Assembly: GCA_937897085.1 (NCBI GenBank)
Contig: CALCOR010000207.1
Location: forward strand, 1-18,424
From: an uncultured euryarchaeote
GTDB taxonomy: Archaea > Thermoplasmatota > Poseidoniia > Poseidoniales > Thalassarchaeaceae
Direction: 5' to 3'
Length of the DNA: 18,424 nt
Numbering within the stretch: the first letter of the stretch is position 1; each line of letters begins with the position of its first letter. Both the position numbers and the translations under genes were made by a program. Shown here one piece after another: positions 7,776 through 14,603 of the stretch. The notes under the pieces were generated by a model. It was not told the origin of the DNA. It did no database searches and saw only the letters and a program-made list of their open reading frames with translations.

Positions 7776-8513
7776 TCACTCTGACAGAGGACCCCAAGGT
7801 GAGCGTGTGCGGTTGAGCCCGAATCTCTTGAGATACAGGAAGATGAGGTTGCGCCGGCCATCAGCCCAGGTGTTGATCTCTGCATCACCAACCCGCGGGC
7901 GGTAGGGAACGGAGATCTCAATCGCCTTCTTGCGTCCGTAGCAGCGTCGCGCGTTAATCTTCATCTCTTCAGACAACGGCATCCCATCGTTGGTCGGTTG
8001 CATCTTTGGATTTTCCATGATGCGCTTGCGGAACACCCACATTCCAGATTGAGAATCGTGGATTCCGTACCAGAAGAGCATGCGTGCGGTGAACGACAGA
8101 GCCCAGTTCCCGAAACCGTGCATGCCGGACATCGAGCCTTCCTCAGCCTTCCTGAGCCGGTCACAGGTGATGAACTCCAGATCCTCTTCCACCAACTTCC
8201 TCACGAGTCCAGGTACCTCCTCTCCGGGGTAGGTGCAGTCGGCGTCCATGGTGACTATGATGTCGCCCGGCGCCATTGCGAATCCCGTGCGGTATGCGCG
8301 CCCGTAGCCCCTGCGCGGTTCGATGTGAGTGGTTGCGCCGACACTCTGCGCGAGTTCGACGGTGCGGTCCGTGGAACTGCCGTCGATGACGAGGAAATCC
8401 AGCGTCTCACACCAGCCGTCGTGGGGAACGCTCTCGATTGTGGCGACTATCGCCTCCTCCTCGTTGCGCGTCGGAATGACCACGGTGACGTGAACTGGTA
8501 GCGTGTCCGTCAT
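7776..8513 (-). CDS. GT2 glycosyltransferase, polyprenyl-phosphate mannosyl/glucosyltransferase-like
   Basis: A cytoplasmic family 2 glycosyltransferase of the DPM1/DPG-synthase type, which charges a polyprenyl phosphate with a sugar from a nucleotide sugar. Motifs, numbered from ATG 8513: the GT-A opening VVIPTRNEEEAI (11-22), VIDGSSTDRT (42-51), RRGYGRAYRTGF (67-78), the metal-binding DxD in MDADCTYPGEE (Asp90, Asp92), and DSQSGMWVFRKR in the position of the acceptor-side motif. No C-terminal membrane helices are present, as in the single-domain DPM1 form. A GTG lies two codons upstream (8519), but ATG 8513 has GGTGAGG with a 7-base spacer, so I chose it. It converges on the giant surface protein gene with a 13-base gap and diverges from the GT4 gene. 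The exact sugar and acceptor are unknown; a role in surface glycosylation is inferred from context. Confidence 0.88.
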   Translation of the reverse strand: MTDTLPVHVTVVIPTRNEEEAIVATIESVPHDGWCETLDFLVIDGSSTDRTVELAQSVGATTHIEPRRGYGRAYRTGFAMAPGDIIVTMDADCTYPGEEVPGLVRKLVEEDLEFITCDRLRKAEEGSMSGMHGFGNWALSFTARMLFWYGIHDSQSGMWVFRKRIMENPKMQPTNDGMPLSEEMKINARRCYGRKKAIEISVPYRPRVGDAEINTWADGRRNLIFLYLKRFGLNRTRSPWGPLSE

Positions 8514-8614
8514 CTGCACCCCTCACCTTCGCCGACATCGGTTGCTCTCTTGAAGCCCTCCATCGTATGGACCGGGCAGGAATCGCTTGAAAACAAGGAC
8601 GTGCGAGCCGCTGC

Positions 8615-8627
8615 CAGCCTAAGGCTG
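8615..8627. promoter_or_regulatory. inverted repeat in the divergent GT2/GT4 region, possible operator
   Basis: CAGCCT-A-AGGCTG is a perfect 6+1+6 inverted repeat in the 139-base region between the two divergent glycosyltransferase genes, with a further CAGGCT half-site at 8633-8638. Its position, 25 bases before the GT4 ATG, could allow binding by a dimeric regulator. Only the symmetry is observed; no regulator is known. Confidence 0.25.
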
Positions 8628-8652
8628 AATATCAGGCTCAGGAGAGGTTCGC

Positions 8653-9930
8653 ATGCACATCGCGATGCTGTCAGGAGAATACCCCCCGCGGTGGGGTGGC
8701 ATGGGCTCGACAGTGTTCCATCTGTCGGGGGCGTTGGTGAAGTTGGGCCATCGGGTGACGGTGATTACCCGGCACGAGTCCGAGGCGAGCAGGAACCCGA
8801 GCGTGATACCACGCCAGCAGGGTGTCAGTGTGCGCATGGTCAAGTGGGCGAAACTACCGATGGCGTTCACCCGTTCTTACGGCAAGCATGCGCTACGCGA
8901 CCTGCTGCAGTTGCACAATGATGACCCTGTGGATGCGGTCCATCTGCACTGCCCGATGATTTCGTGGGATTCCGCTCAGTTTGAGAAGGTGAAGGAACAG
9001 ATTCCCACTATCGTGAGTTCGTTGCACGGCTCTTGGCTCGGGGAGCGTGACGGCATGGTGCGGGCGGCCAAGTTCGGTGAGGCGGCGACATGGAAGAATC
9101 CCAACGACCTCGCCATCCTGTTTACTGCCAGACACTACGCTAAGTTCGAGCGGGCTGCGTTGCGCGGAAGTACTGTTTGCGTTGCGAACTCGGAGGCGAC
9201 CAAGGCCGATTTCCAGGCGAGGTATGATCCGCCCGCTGATTGGCGCTGCGAGGTCGAGCGGTGGGGGGTTGACGTCGAGATGTTCCACCCGCTGAACCGT
9301 GACCACGAGGAGTCGCTGCTCGCCCATGAGGCGATGCGCCGGAGCTACGGGGATCCCGACGAGACCGCGCTCTCGGGGCTGCCCGGCACCGAAACGCCAC
9401 TCATCCTGGCGGTCGGCCGATTGGTCGGGCGCAAGGGTTTCAGGACCCTTCTACGCGCGATGCCGACCGTAATCTCGACCCATCCGCGGGCTCATCTGGT
9501 GATCGTCGGCCGGGGGCACATGCGCGGCACCCTGCTGCGACAGGCGAAGCGGCTCGGAGTGGCGGCTAATGTGTCGATAGAATCAGGAATGCCGTTCGCT
9601 GACCTCGCCCAACTGTTCCGCTCTGCCGATCTGGTCGCCTACCCGTCGTACTACGAAGGTCAGGGGCTGATTCCGCTCGAGGCGATGGCTTCCGGAACTC
9701 CGTGCGTCACCGTCGATGACGGACCTCTTCCTGAGATGGTCGACGAGACGGTCGGCGCCCTGTTCGAACTCGGCTCGCCATCATCCTTGGCCAACGCCAT
9801 CAACGACCTGCTGGGTAACCCGGAGAAGTTGGCGGAGTTGACCGCCGCTGGCAGGGAGCGGGTGCTCGAATCCTACACTTATGGGCGAAATGCCGACCGC
9901 TACGCGGGATTCTACGGGGCTGACGACTAG
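8653..9930 (+). CDS. GT4 (GT-B fold) glycosyltransferase
   Basis: A 425-residue retaining glycosyltransferase of the GT4/glycosyltransferase group 1 type, expected to transfer a hexose from a nucleotide sugar to a glycan or lipid acceptor on the cytoplasmic face. The N-terminal Rossmann half begins MHIAMLSGEYPPRWGGMGS, the usual Gly-rich acceptor-domain loop. The C-terminal half has the donor-site motif LAVGRLVGRKG (from about 252) and the EX7E motif in YYEGQGLIPLEAM (Glu335 and Glu343), both acidic residues intact. Length is normal and there is no membrane segment. The start is well supported by AGGAGAGG (8640-8647) five bases before the ATG. It diverges from the GT2 gene and precedes the TSP3-repeat surface protein gene by 89 bases. 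A role in glycosylating the neighbouring exported proteins is inferred; donor and acceptor are not readable. Confidence 0.9.
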   Translation: MHIAMLSGEYPPRWGGMGSTVFHLSGALVKLGHRVTVITRHESEASRNPSVIPRQQGVSVRMVKWAKLPMAFTRSYGKHALRDLLQLHNDDPVDAVHLHCPMISWDSAQFEKVKEQIPTIVSSLHGSWLGERDGMVRAAKFGEAATWKNPNDLAILFTARHYAKFERAALRGSTVCVANSEATKADFQARYDPPADWRCEVERWGVDVEMFHPLNRDHEESLLAHEAMRRSYGDPDETALSGLPGTETPLILAVGRLVGRKGFRTLLRAMPTVISTHPRAHLVIVGRGHMRGTLLRQAKRLGVAANVSIESGMPFADLAQLFRSADLVAYPSYYEGQGLIPLEAMASGTPCVTVDDGPLPEMVDETVGALFELGSPSSLANAINDLLGNPEKLAELTAAGRERVLESYTYGRNADRYAGFYGADD

Positions 9931-10000
9931 AACGCTGCACTAGGGTGCTGTTTCCGAAGAAAACCCCATCTGTCCGGCTGGGAAAACGGATATGACTGCC

Positions 10001-10019
10001 CGGGTGCCTAGGGCACCCG
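10001..10019 (+). promoter_or_regulatory. GC-rich hairpin abutting the start of the TSP3-repeat gene
   Basis: CGGGTGCC-TAG-GGCACCCG is a perfect 8-bp inverted repeat with a 3-base loop that ends on the base before the ATG at 10020. A weak TATA-like GGATATGA lies just upstream (9988-9995), so the repeat would fall between TATA box and transcription start if the mRNA is leaderless (an operator position). If the mRNA begins upstream it could instead form a stem blocking initiation. No Shine-Dalgarno sequence is visible for this gene. Confidence 0.4.
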
Positions 10020-12437
10020 ATGGGCAGACGCGCGCCGCGCACGGTCATGCCGCCAGTCGTGGTGGTAACTGTACTGTTCCTGCTGGCACTTGTTCCCACT
10101 GCGACTGCGGGCGGAGGCACGTTCGCCACCGCAGAGGCGGTGAACAACAACGACCTGCCAGTGACGAAGTCGGGCACTCTGTCGACCTCTGAGACGTGGT
10201 ACAAGGTCGAGGCCTACTACGGCGACCGCATCATCTTCGACTACGATGTCAGCTGCAACACCTGGTGGCCGCTGATTGATACCTGTGAAGGACAAATCAA
10301 ACTCTTCGACGAGAACCAGAACGAGATATTCTCCCGCAACCTCTACGACGGCGACGGCAACGGCCAGGAGTCGACTACCGTGACCGCCAGCGCCGGCACC
10401 ACCGGAGACCCGAAGACCGACATCTTCCGTGCCGGCACGCAGTGGATTTACGTTCGGCTCAAGGACATCGACACCGCCGGTGATGACGGCCACGACTACA
10501 CCCTGAACATAGGCCTGAACACCAATCAGCGTGATCAGGACACCGACGGGTTCACCGACGACCAAGACGACTGCGACACCGAGGAGGGCACCTCGACCGA
10601 GGATCGGCAGGGATGTCCCGACCGGGATGGTGACGGTTGGTCCGACTATGGGGATTCGTTCCCCGACGAGCCCACCCAGTGGGCCGACTCTGATGGCGAC
10701 AGCTACGGCGACAACTCCGCCCCGGCGGCGGACCCCGACGGCTGCCCGCAGTACTACGGCCACTCCGATCAGGACCGCTATGGATGCCGGGACACCGATG
10801 GTGACGGTTGGTCGGATCCAGACCCGACCGCCATCTGGTCATCCGAGCCGTGGTCTGTGGCTGATGGCGCCGACGCATTCCACCTCGACGCGACGCAGTG
10901 GTCAGACTGGGACAACGACCTCTTCGGTGACAACTGGGCGAATGAGGCGTGGGGCGAGTGGCGCAACGACTCGGGTCTGGGCCAGTGGGTGGAGAACGCG
11001 AGCACACCGGATTACTGCCCTTGGGAATGGGGCTCGTCGACCGAGGATCGCTATGGCTGTGTGGACACCGATGAGGATGGCTGGTCAAACCCGGATGACG
11101 GCTGGACCTACTACCCATGGAGGTGCCAGAACAACGGGACCGACTGTGCAGACGCCTTCCCGCACGACGAGACCCAGTGGAGGGACCGGGACATGGACGG
11201 ATTCGGGGACAACCCTGACGGGAACTCCCCCGACGCCTTCCCTGACAACCCGACGCAGTGGCTTGACAGCGACGGAGATGGATACGGCGACAACAGCGAG
11301 AGCGAGTACGAGGGCGCATGGCAGTCAGACAACTTCAGCAGTGATTCCACGCAATGGGCCGATTTCGACGAAGATGGCTACGGAGACAACCAGAGCGGCA
11401 ACCAGCCCGACGCTTGTGTCCAAAGGGCCGGTTCCAGCTACCAGGACCGCTACGGCTGCCCAGACTCAGACGGTGACGGCTGGTCCAATCCCGATTCAGG
11501 ATGGTTACCGCATCCTAGCGGATTCGGAGACGCATTCCCTGAGGAGCCGAGCCAATGGCATGATGTCGACGGCGACGGCTTCGGCGACAACCGCAGCGAG
11601 GATGCGTGGCAGCCCGATTCCTGCCCAGCGACCTGGGGTGAGAGTACCCGCGACCGATGGGGGTGCCCCGACTCTGATGGCGATGGTTCATCCGATCCAC
11701 AACCCGAACTCGGATGGCTGGCTCACCCGATGGGACTGGCTGACGCGTTCCCTGCAGACCCGACACAGTGGTGGGATGCCGACGGCGACGGCTTCGGCGA
11801 CAACCAGAACATCGGTGCGACTGGCCCGGACCGCTGCAAGGACGACCCCGGAACCAGTTATGCCGACCGGCATGGATGCACCGACTCGGACAACGACGGT
11901 TACTCGGATCTCGGCGACCGCTTCCCTTACAATCCGAGCCAGTGGCAGGATTCTGACGGGGACGGCTTCGGGGACAACAATGGCGGCCACCAGCCGGATG
12001 AGTGTCCGTTCCAGGAGGTCAGCCTAGGGGTCTCGCTGATCGACCGGCTTGGCTGCCCTGATTCCGACCGGGACGGCTACTCCGACGAGGACGACAACTG
12101 GCCAGCCCACCCGACTGGCACCGCTGATGCGTTCCCGAAGAACCGCATGCAGTGGAAGGACACCGACGGCGATGGCTACGGTGACAACATGCTCGGGAGC
12201 CTGCGCGACGATTGCCCCGAGGTCTACGGGCGCTCGACGGTCGACAAGCAAGGATGCCCCGATTCCAATGGTGACGGCTACAGCGACGACTACGGTTCCA
12301 TCAACGCCCACCTGGCGCTGATGGCGAGCAACCCGACCGCTTCGCTGTTCTCCTTCCTCCCACCCTTGGCCATCTTCCTGATCGTGTTCGCAACGGTGGT
12401 ATCCATCCGCAGCCGAGGAGGTGAATTCGATGAGTGA
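10020..12437 (+). CDS. secreted/anchored protein with PPC-like domain and thrombospondin type 3-like repeats
   Basis: An 805-residue exported protein. A signal peptide (hydrophobic core about 11-26, ending near ATAGG) is followed by a domain resembling the bacterial pre-peptidase C-terminal (PPC) beta-sandwich at about 32-166 (TFATAEAVNNNDLPV, ETWYKVEAYYGDRI). Residues about 171-760 hold eight to nine composite repeats of roughly 55-120 residues. A unit consists of a DSDGDGWSD calcium loop, a DAFPxxPTQW segment, a second DxDGDGxGDN loop and a cysteine pair in PDxCPxxxGxSxxDRxGC. This is the thrombospondin type 3-like Ca-binding arrangement with a lineage-specific linker. A single transmembrane helix lies at about 777-800 with a short RSRGGEFDE tail. 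Its stop overlaps the next gene by eight bases. The large calcium capacity suggests a stiff stalk stabilised by seawater calcium; the binding partner is unknown. Confidence 0.85.
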   Translation: MGRRAPRTVMPPVVVVTVLFLLALVPTATAGGGTFATAEAVNNNDLPVTKSGTLSTSETWYKVEAYYGDRIIFDYDVSCNTWWPLIDTCEGQIKLFDENQNEIFSRNLYDGDGNGQESTTVTASAGTTGDPKTDIFRAGTQWIYVRLKDIDTAGDDGHDYTLNIGLNTNQRDQDTDGFTDDQDDCDTEEGTSTEDRQGCPDRDGDGWSDYGDSFPDEPTQWADSDGDSYGDNSAPAADPDGCPQYYGHSDQDRYGCRDTDGDGWSDPDPTAIWSSEPWSVADGADAFHLDATQWSDWDNDLFGDNWANEAWGEWRNDSGLGQWVENASTPDYCPWEWGSSTEDRYGCVDTDEDGWSNPDDGWTYYPWRCQNNGTDCADAFPHDETQWRDRDMDGFGDNPDGNSPDAFPDNPTQWLDSDGDGYGDNSESEYEGAWQSDNFSSDSTQWADFDEDGYGDNQSGNQPDACVQRAGSSYQDRYGCPDSDGDGWSNPDSGWLPHPSGFGDAFPEEPSQWHDVDGDGFGDNRSEDAWQPDSCPATWGESTRDRWGCPDSDGDGSSDPQPELGWLAHPMGLADAFPADPTQWWDADGDGFGDNQNIGATGPDRCKDDPGTSYADRHGCTDSDNDGYSDLGDRFPYNPSQWQDSDGDGFGDNNGGHQPDECPFQEVSLGVSLIDRLGCPDSDRDGYSDEDDNWPAHPTGTADAFPKNRMQWKDTDGDGYGDNMLGSLRDDCPEVYGRSTVDKQGCPDSNGDGYSDDYGSINAHLALMASNPTASLFSFLPPLAIFLIVFATVVSIRSRGGEFDE
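10530..12300 (+). repeat. degenerate coding repeats (Asp-rich calcium-loop units)
   Basis: This part of the TSP3-like gene is built from diverged copies of GAC-rich units encoding DGDGxGDN and DRxGC motifs. Because of the strong codon periodicity, another frame also stays open for about 500 codons (10531-12027), giving a Thr/Arg-rich translation that is an artefact. Units are too diverged for a simple tandem array, so the repeat is old. Confidence 0.75.
12417..12423 (+). promoter_or_regulatory. strong Shine-Dalgarno site deciding the downstream start
   Basis: GGAGGTG, within GAGGAGGTG, matches the archaeal 16S 3' end closely and lies six bases before ATG 12430. It is inside the last codons of the upstream TSP3-repeat gene. 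It favours ATG 12430 over the in-frame GTG at 12421, which is part of the site itself. Confidence 0.85.
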
Positions 12438-13797
12438 GGGACACCTGACTCAGCGCCGCGGCGTGTATGCGCGGGTTCGCGTCATGTCACTGGTTCTGGT
12501 GCTGCTCATCGTGCTACCCCTTGCTGGCACGGTCAGTTCCGAGGGCGACCCATCGCACATCCAACTCGACAGCAGCCGCGCAGACCGGCTTGACCTCAAC
12601 AACGACGGAGACCCGGACACGGCGCGCGTGGTCTACATCGTGAACACCAGCGCACACTACGCCGAGGCGGCGGTGGAGGTCAGCGCGGAGTCAGAGGGAA
12701 TGGTGCTCACCTTCTGGGACAATTTCACCTTCAACCGCAGCACCCCTAGATTCGGCTCGATCGACATCGAGGCGTGGGGTGATGGTGCATACAGTGTGCG
12801 CATTCGCGTGTGGGATGCAGAGACGGGAATGTTGGTTGCTATGCAGGAACTGGGGGTGCATCAGCTGGCGGCTTCACTCTACCCACCCTACCTGCGCTTC
12901 GATCTCGAAGCCCCACTGGTGATGTTCCTCGGAGACGACTGCATCATCGGACGGGTATTCCTGGACGAGGTGGGTGAGCGCTACGATGCCACCGGCGTGG
13001 TCTCGCTCACAGGCACCCCTTGGCTCGCTCCTCCTGAATTGGCGGACATAGACTGCTCGGACTGGCCAGCGCGTGACTATCATCTGGTGATGCACTACCG
13101 CAACCAACTCGGTTTCAGCACACAGGCTGACCTCGAATTCCGCATCAACAACCTTCCCCCACCCTCGTACGTGTTGAACGTTACCGGAGACAACGATGAG
13201 GTCGGTTCACCCTGTTCTATAGCACTTGCACCGTCGCCGGGCACCGTGCTGGCGATGATGCTGATAGATTGGGACATCACCGACCCGCGCGGCAATTCGG
13301 TGGACATGCCTTCGTTCTCGAACATCGACTGCAGCATGTGGCCGGTAGGGCTCTCGAAGGTGCGCGTCACGGTCACAAGTTCAGAGGGCCAGAAGACCAT
13401 GCAGGCGTACAACCTGGTGCGCCTTCCTCCGGTGGGCAGCACGGATGCGGCTGTGCTGAACGCATCAGGAGACCCGTCCACCTGGCCGGAGAGGTCGCTG
13501 GGCGATGAACTGCAACCGAAGCCGTTCATCGGAGAGAGCACGTTGGTAGCGCAATCGCTCGTGTTCTTCGTGGGCGCGCTGTTCGCCATCGCCATGGGAA
13601 TCCTCGGCGCGGTCTACTGGACCAACCGCCGCGAGGATGAGTACCTCGACGACGATCTGCTCGCTGACGGTGTACCAGACTCACTGGGACTGTCATCCTA
13701 CACCGACGAGTCGGGAATTCATTGGCGCCAGCATCCCGAGGGCTACGTCGACTGGTGGGATGCTCACGGCGGTCAGTGGGTGCCATACGAAGAATGA
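12430..13797 (+). CDS. single-pass surface protein with Ig-like ectodomain and Trp-rich cytoplasmic tail
   Basis: A 455-residue membrane protein of unrecognised family. It has a signal sequence or N-terminal helix (about 19-35, VMSLVLVLLIVLPLAGT), then an Asp-rich LDLNNDGDPD loop (from about 53) that resembles a calcium loop. Beta-rich, probably immunoglobulin-like, segments follow, with Cys pairs in similar contexts (DDCIIG, DIDCSDWPARDYHL, NIDCSMWPVGLSKV); the last two suggest two repeated domains. One transmembrane helix lies at about 377-398, followed by NRRED and an acidic stretch. The C-terminal tail ends in a Trp-rich module (IHWRQHPEGYVDWWDAHGG, then QWVP) that looks like a WW-like or scaffold-binding motif. 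ATG 12430 is supported by a strong ribosome binding site. It overlaps the stop of the TSP3-repeat gene, so the two proteins are probably made in fixed ratio and may form a complex. Confidence 0.8.
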   Translation: MSEGHLTQRRGVYARVRVMSLVLVLLIVLPLAGTVSSEGDPSHIQLDSSRADRLDLNNDGDPDTARVVYIVNTSAHYAEAAVEVSAESEGMVLTFWDNFTFNRSTPRFGSIDIEAWGDGAYSVRIRVWDAETGMLVAMQELGVHQLAASLYPPYLRFDLEAPLVMFLGDDCIIGRVFLDEVGERYDATGVVSLTGTPWLAPPELADIDCSDWPARDYHLVMHYRNQLGFSTQADLEFRINNLPPPSYVLNVTGDNDEVGSPCSIALAPSPGTVLAMMLIDWDITDPRGNSVDMPSFSNIDCSMWPVGLSKVRVTVTSSEGQKTMQAYNLVRLPPVGSTDAAVLNASGDPSTWPERSLGDELQPKPFIGESTLVAQSLVFFVGALFAIAMGILGAVYWTNRREDEYLDDDLLADGVPDSLGLSSYTDESGIHWRQHPEGYVDWWDAHGGQWVPYEE

Positions 13798-13812
13798 GGA
13801 ACGGACTCGAAG

Positions 13813-14235
13813 ATGGCGGAAACGGCAGATGCATCTCCCGTCGTTGAGGCACGCTCGCTATGGAAGTTGATCGGGGCATCGGCATTCACCGCCTCACTCT
13901 GCTGTGTGCCAAGCGTCGTCTGGGTGCTGTTCGCCGGCTCCTCGGCCATCGTTGCCGCCGACCAACTCTCGAACGACCTCTACTTCGGTATCGCCCGCTG
14001 GTTACTCTACCTCGTCGCTCTCGCTCTGGCCGGTGCTGGACTGACCATCCATTTTCGGCGCGATGGAATCTGCACGCTCGATGATGCCAAGCGGGAGCAG
14101 AGACGCATCGTGAACACGAGTCTGGCTGTGTTCACCGCGGTGATCGTGCTCTACATCGTTTGGAATTACATCATCCTCGAACTGATTGGCATCGCCGTCG
14201 GTCTGCCGTGGGCTGAATCCGCCATCTGGAAATGA
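13813..14235 (+). CDS. three-helix membrane protein, MerT-like
   Basis: A 140-residue integral membrane protein with three predicted helices at about 19-48, 57-81 and 103-132. Helix 1 contains a vicinal Cys30-Cys31 followed by Val-Pro, and a further Cys87 lies in the loop between helices 2 and 3 (RRDGICTLDD). Three helices, a Cys-Cys pair in the first and cysteine in the second loop are the hallmarks of MerT mercuric-ion transporters, which are slightly shorter (about 116 residues). Sequence similarity beyond this pattern is weak, and no merA, merP or merR is nearby, so transport of Hg or another soft metal is only a hypothesis. It starts 15 bases after the upstream surface protein gene and ends one base from the stop of a converging gene. 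Confidence 0.7.
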   Translation: MAETADASPVVEARSLWKLIGASAFTASLCCVPSVVWVLFAGSSAIVAADQLSNDLYFGIARWLLYLVALALAGAGLTIHFRRDGICTLDDAKREQRRIVNTSLAVFTAVIVLYIVWNYIILELIGIAVGLPWAESAIWK

Positions 14236-14236
14236 T

Positions 14237-14545
14237 TCACAGTTCGCCCATGTCGAGCATCATCGACATGCCGACCGGTTCGGAAGCGTCGAGCCCGGTC
14301 AGGTTGATGTCACCCGCTGCAGCACCCGCATCCAGACCACCGAGCGCGATGGCGGCAGCGGCGGCAATCGCCACTGGATCAAACTCGTCATCATCATCAT
14401 CGTCATCGTCTGCGGGATCGTCGTCATCATCGTCTGCGGGATCGTCTTCGGATTGCGCCTGTTCACGCCTGATGGCACGGTCGCCGAGCCAGTAGAGGTA
14501 TGCACCAATCAGCGCGAACAACAGCAGCCATCCGAGTGGTCCCAA
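14237..14545 (-). CDS. small membrane protein with Asp-rich repeat linker (TTG start)
   Basis: A 102-residue protein of unknown function. Residues 5-22 form an N-terminal transmembrane helix (LGWLLLFALIGAYLYWLG), followed by a basic DRAIRRE, which predicts the rest in the cytoplasm. A linker (about 33-56) of two DDPADDDD units and an Asp run follows, then an Ala/Gly-rich amphipathic C-terminus with a Met-rich MSMMLDMGEL end. The start is TTG: AGGAGGT lies exactly seven bases upstream, and no ATG or GTG in this frame gives the membrane helix. The gene is 58 bases downstream of the thiamine pyrophosphokinase gene and may share its transcript. Its stop is one base from the stop of the converging MerT-like gene. 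Confidence 0.7.
   Translation of the reverse strand: MGPLGWLLLFALIGAYLYWLGDRAIRREQAQSEDDPADDDDDDPADDDDDDDDEFDPVAIAAAAAIALGGLDAGAAAGDINLTGLDASEPVGMSMMLDMGEL
14404..14446 (-). repeat. 24-bp-period repeat encoding the DDPADDDD linker
   Basis: On the plus strand, CATCGTCTGCGGGATCGTC occurs identically at 14404-14422 and 14428-14446 (period 24 bases), flanked by CATCAT/CGTCAT triplet runs. It encodes two DDPADDDD units in the minus-strand gene. Exact identity over 19 bases suggests a recent duplication or slippage. Confidence 0.8.
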
Positions 14546-14552
14546 TCTCAGT

Positions 14553-14559
14553 ACCTCCT
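14553..14559 (-). promoter_or_regulatory. Shine-Dalgarno site supporting a TTG start
   Basis: On the minus strand AGGAGGT is followed by a 7-base spacer and TTG at 14545. The match to the archaeal anti-Shine-Dalgarno sequence is strong and fixes the start of the Asp-rich membrane protein. Confidence 0.8.
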
Positions 14560-14603
14560 GCGTGCGAATCTCCGCATCGGTGAGCCGAAGACGTCGGACG
14601 CCT

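Noticed and set aside
8520..8652. tRNA or small RNA gene in the divergent region between the glycosyltransferase genes
   Set aside because: No cloverleaf, T-loop or CCA-like element could be found; only a short inverted repeat and ribosome binding sites are visible.
10008..10763. 251-codon minus-strand frame, Val/Gly-rich, opposite the TSP3-repeat gene
   Set aside because: Val/Ala/Gly-rich low-complexity translation of the complement of Asp-rich repeats; no start signal or family match.
10531..12027. Open frame of 498 codons overlapping the TSP3-repeat gene in another frame
   Set aside because: Its translation is Thr/Arg-rich low complexity produced by the GAC/GGC periodicity of the repeats; the overlapping frame has a signal peptide, recognisable calcium loops and a membrane anchor.
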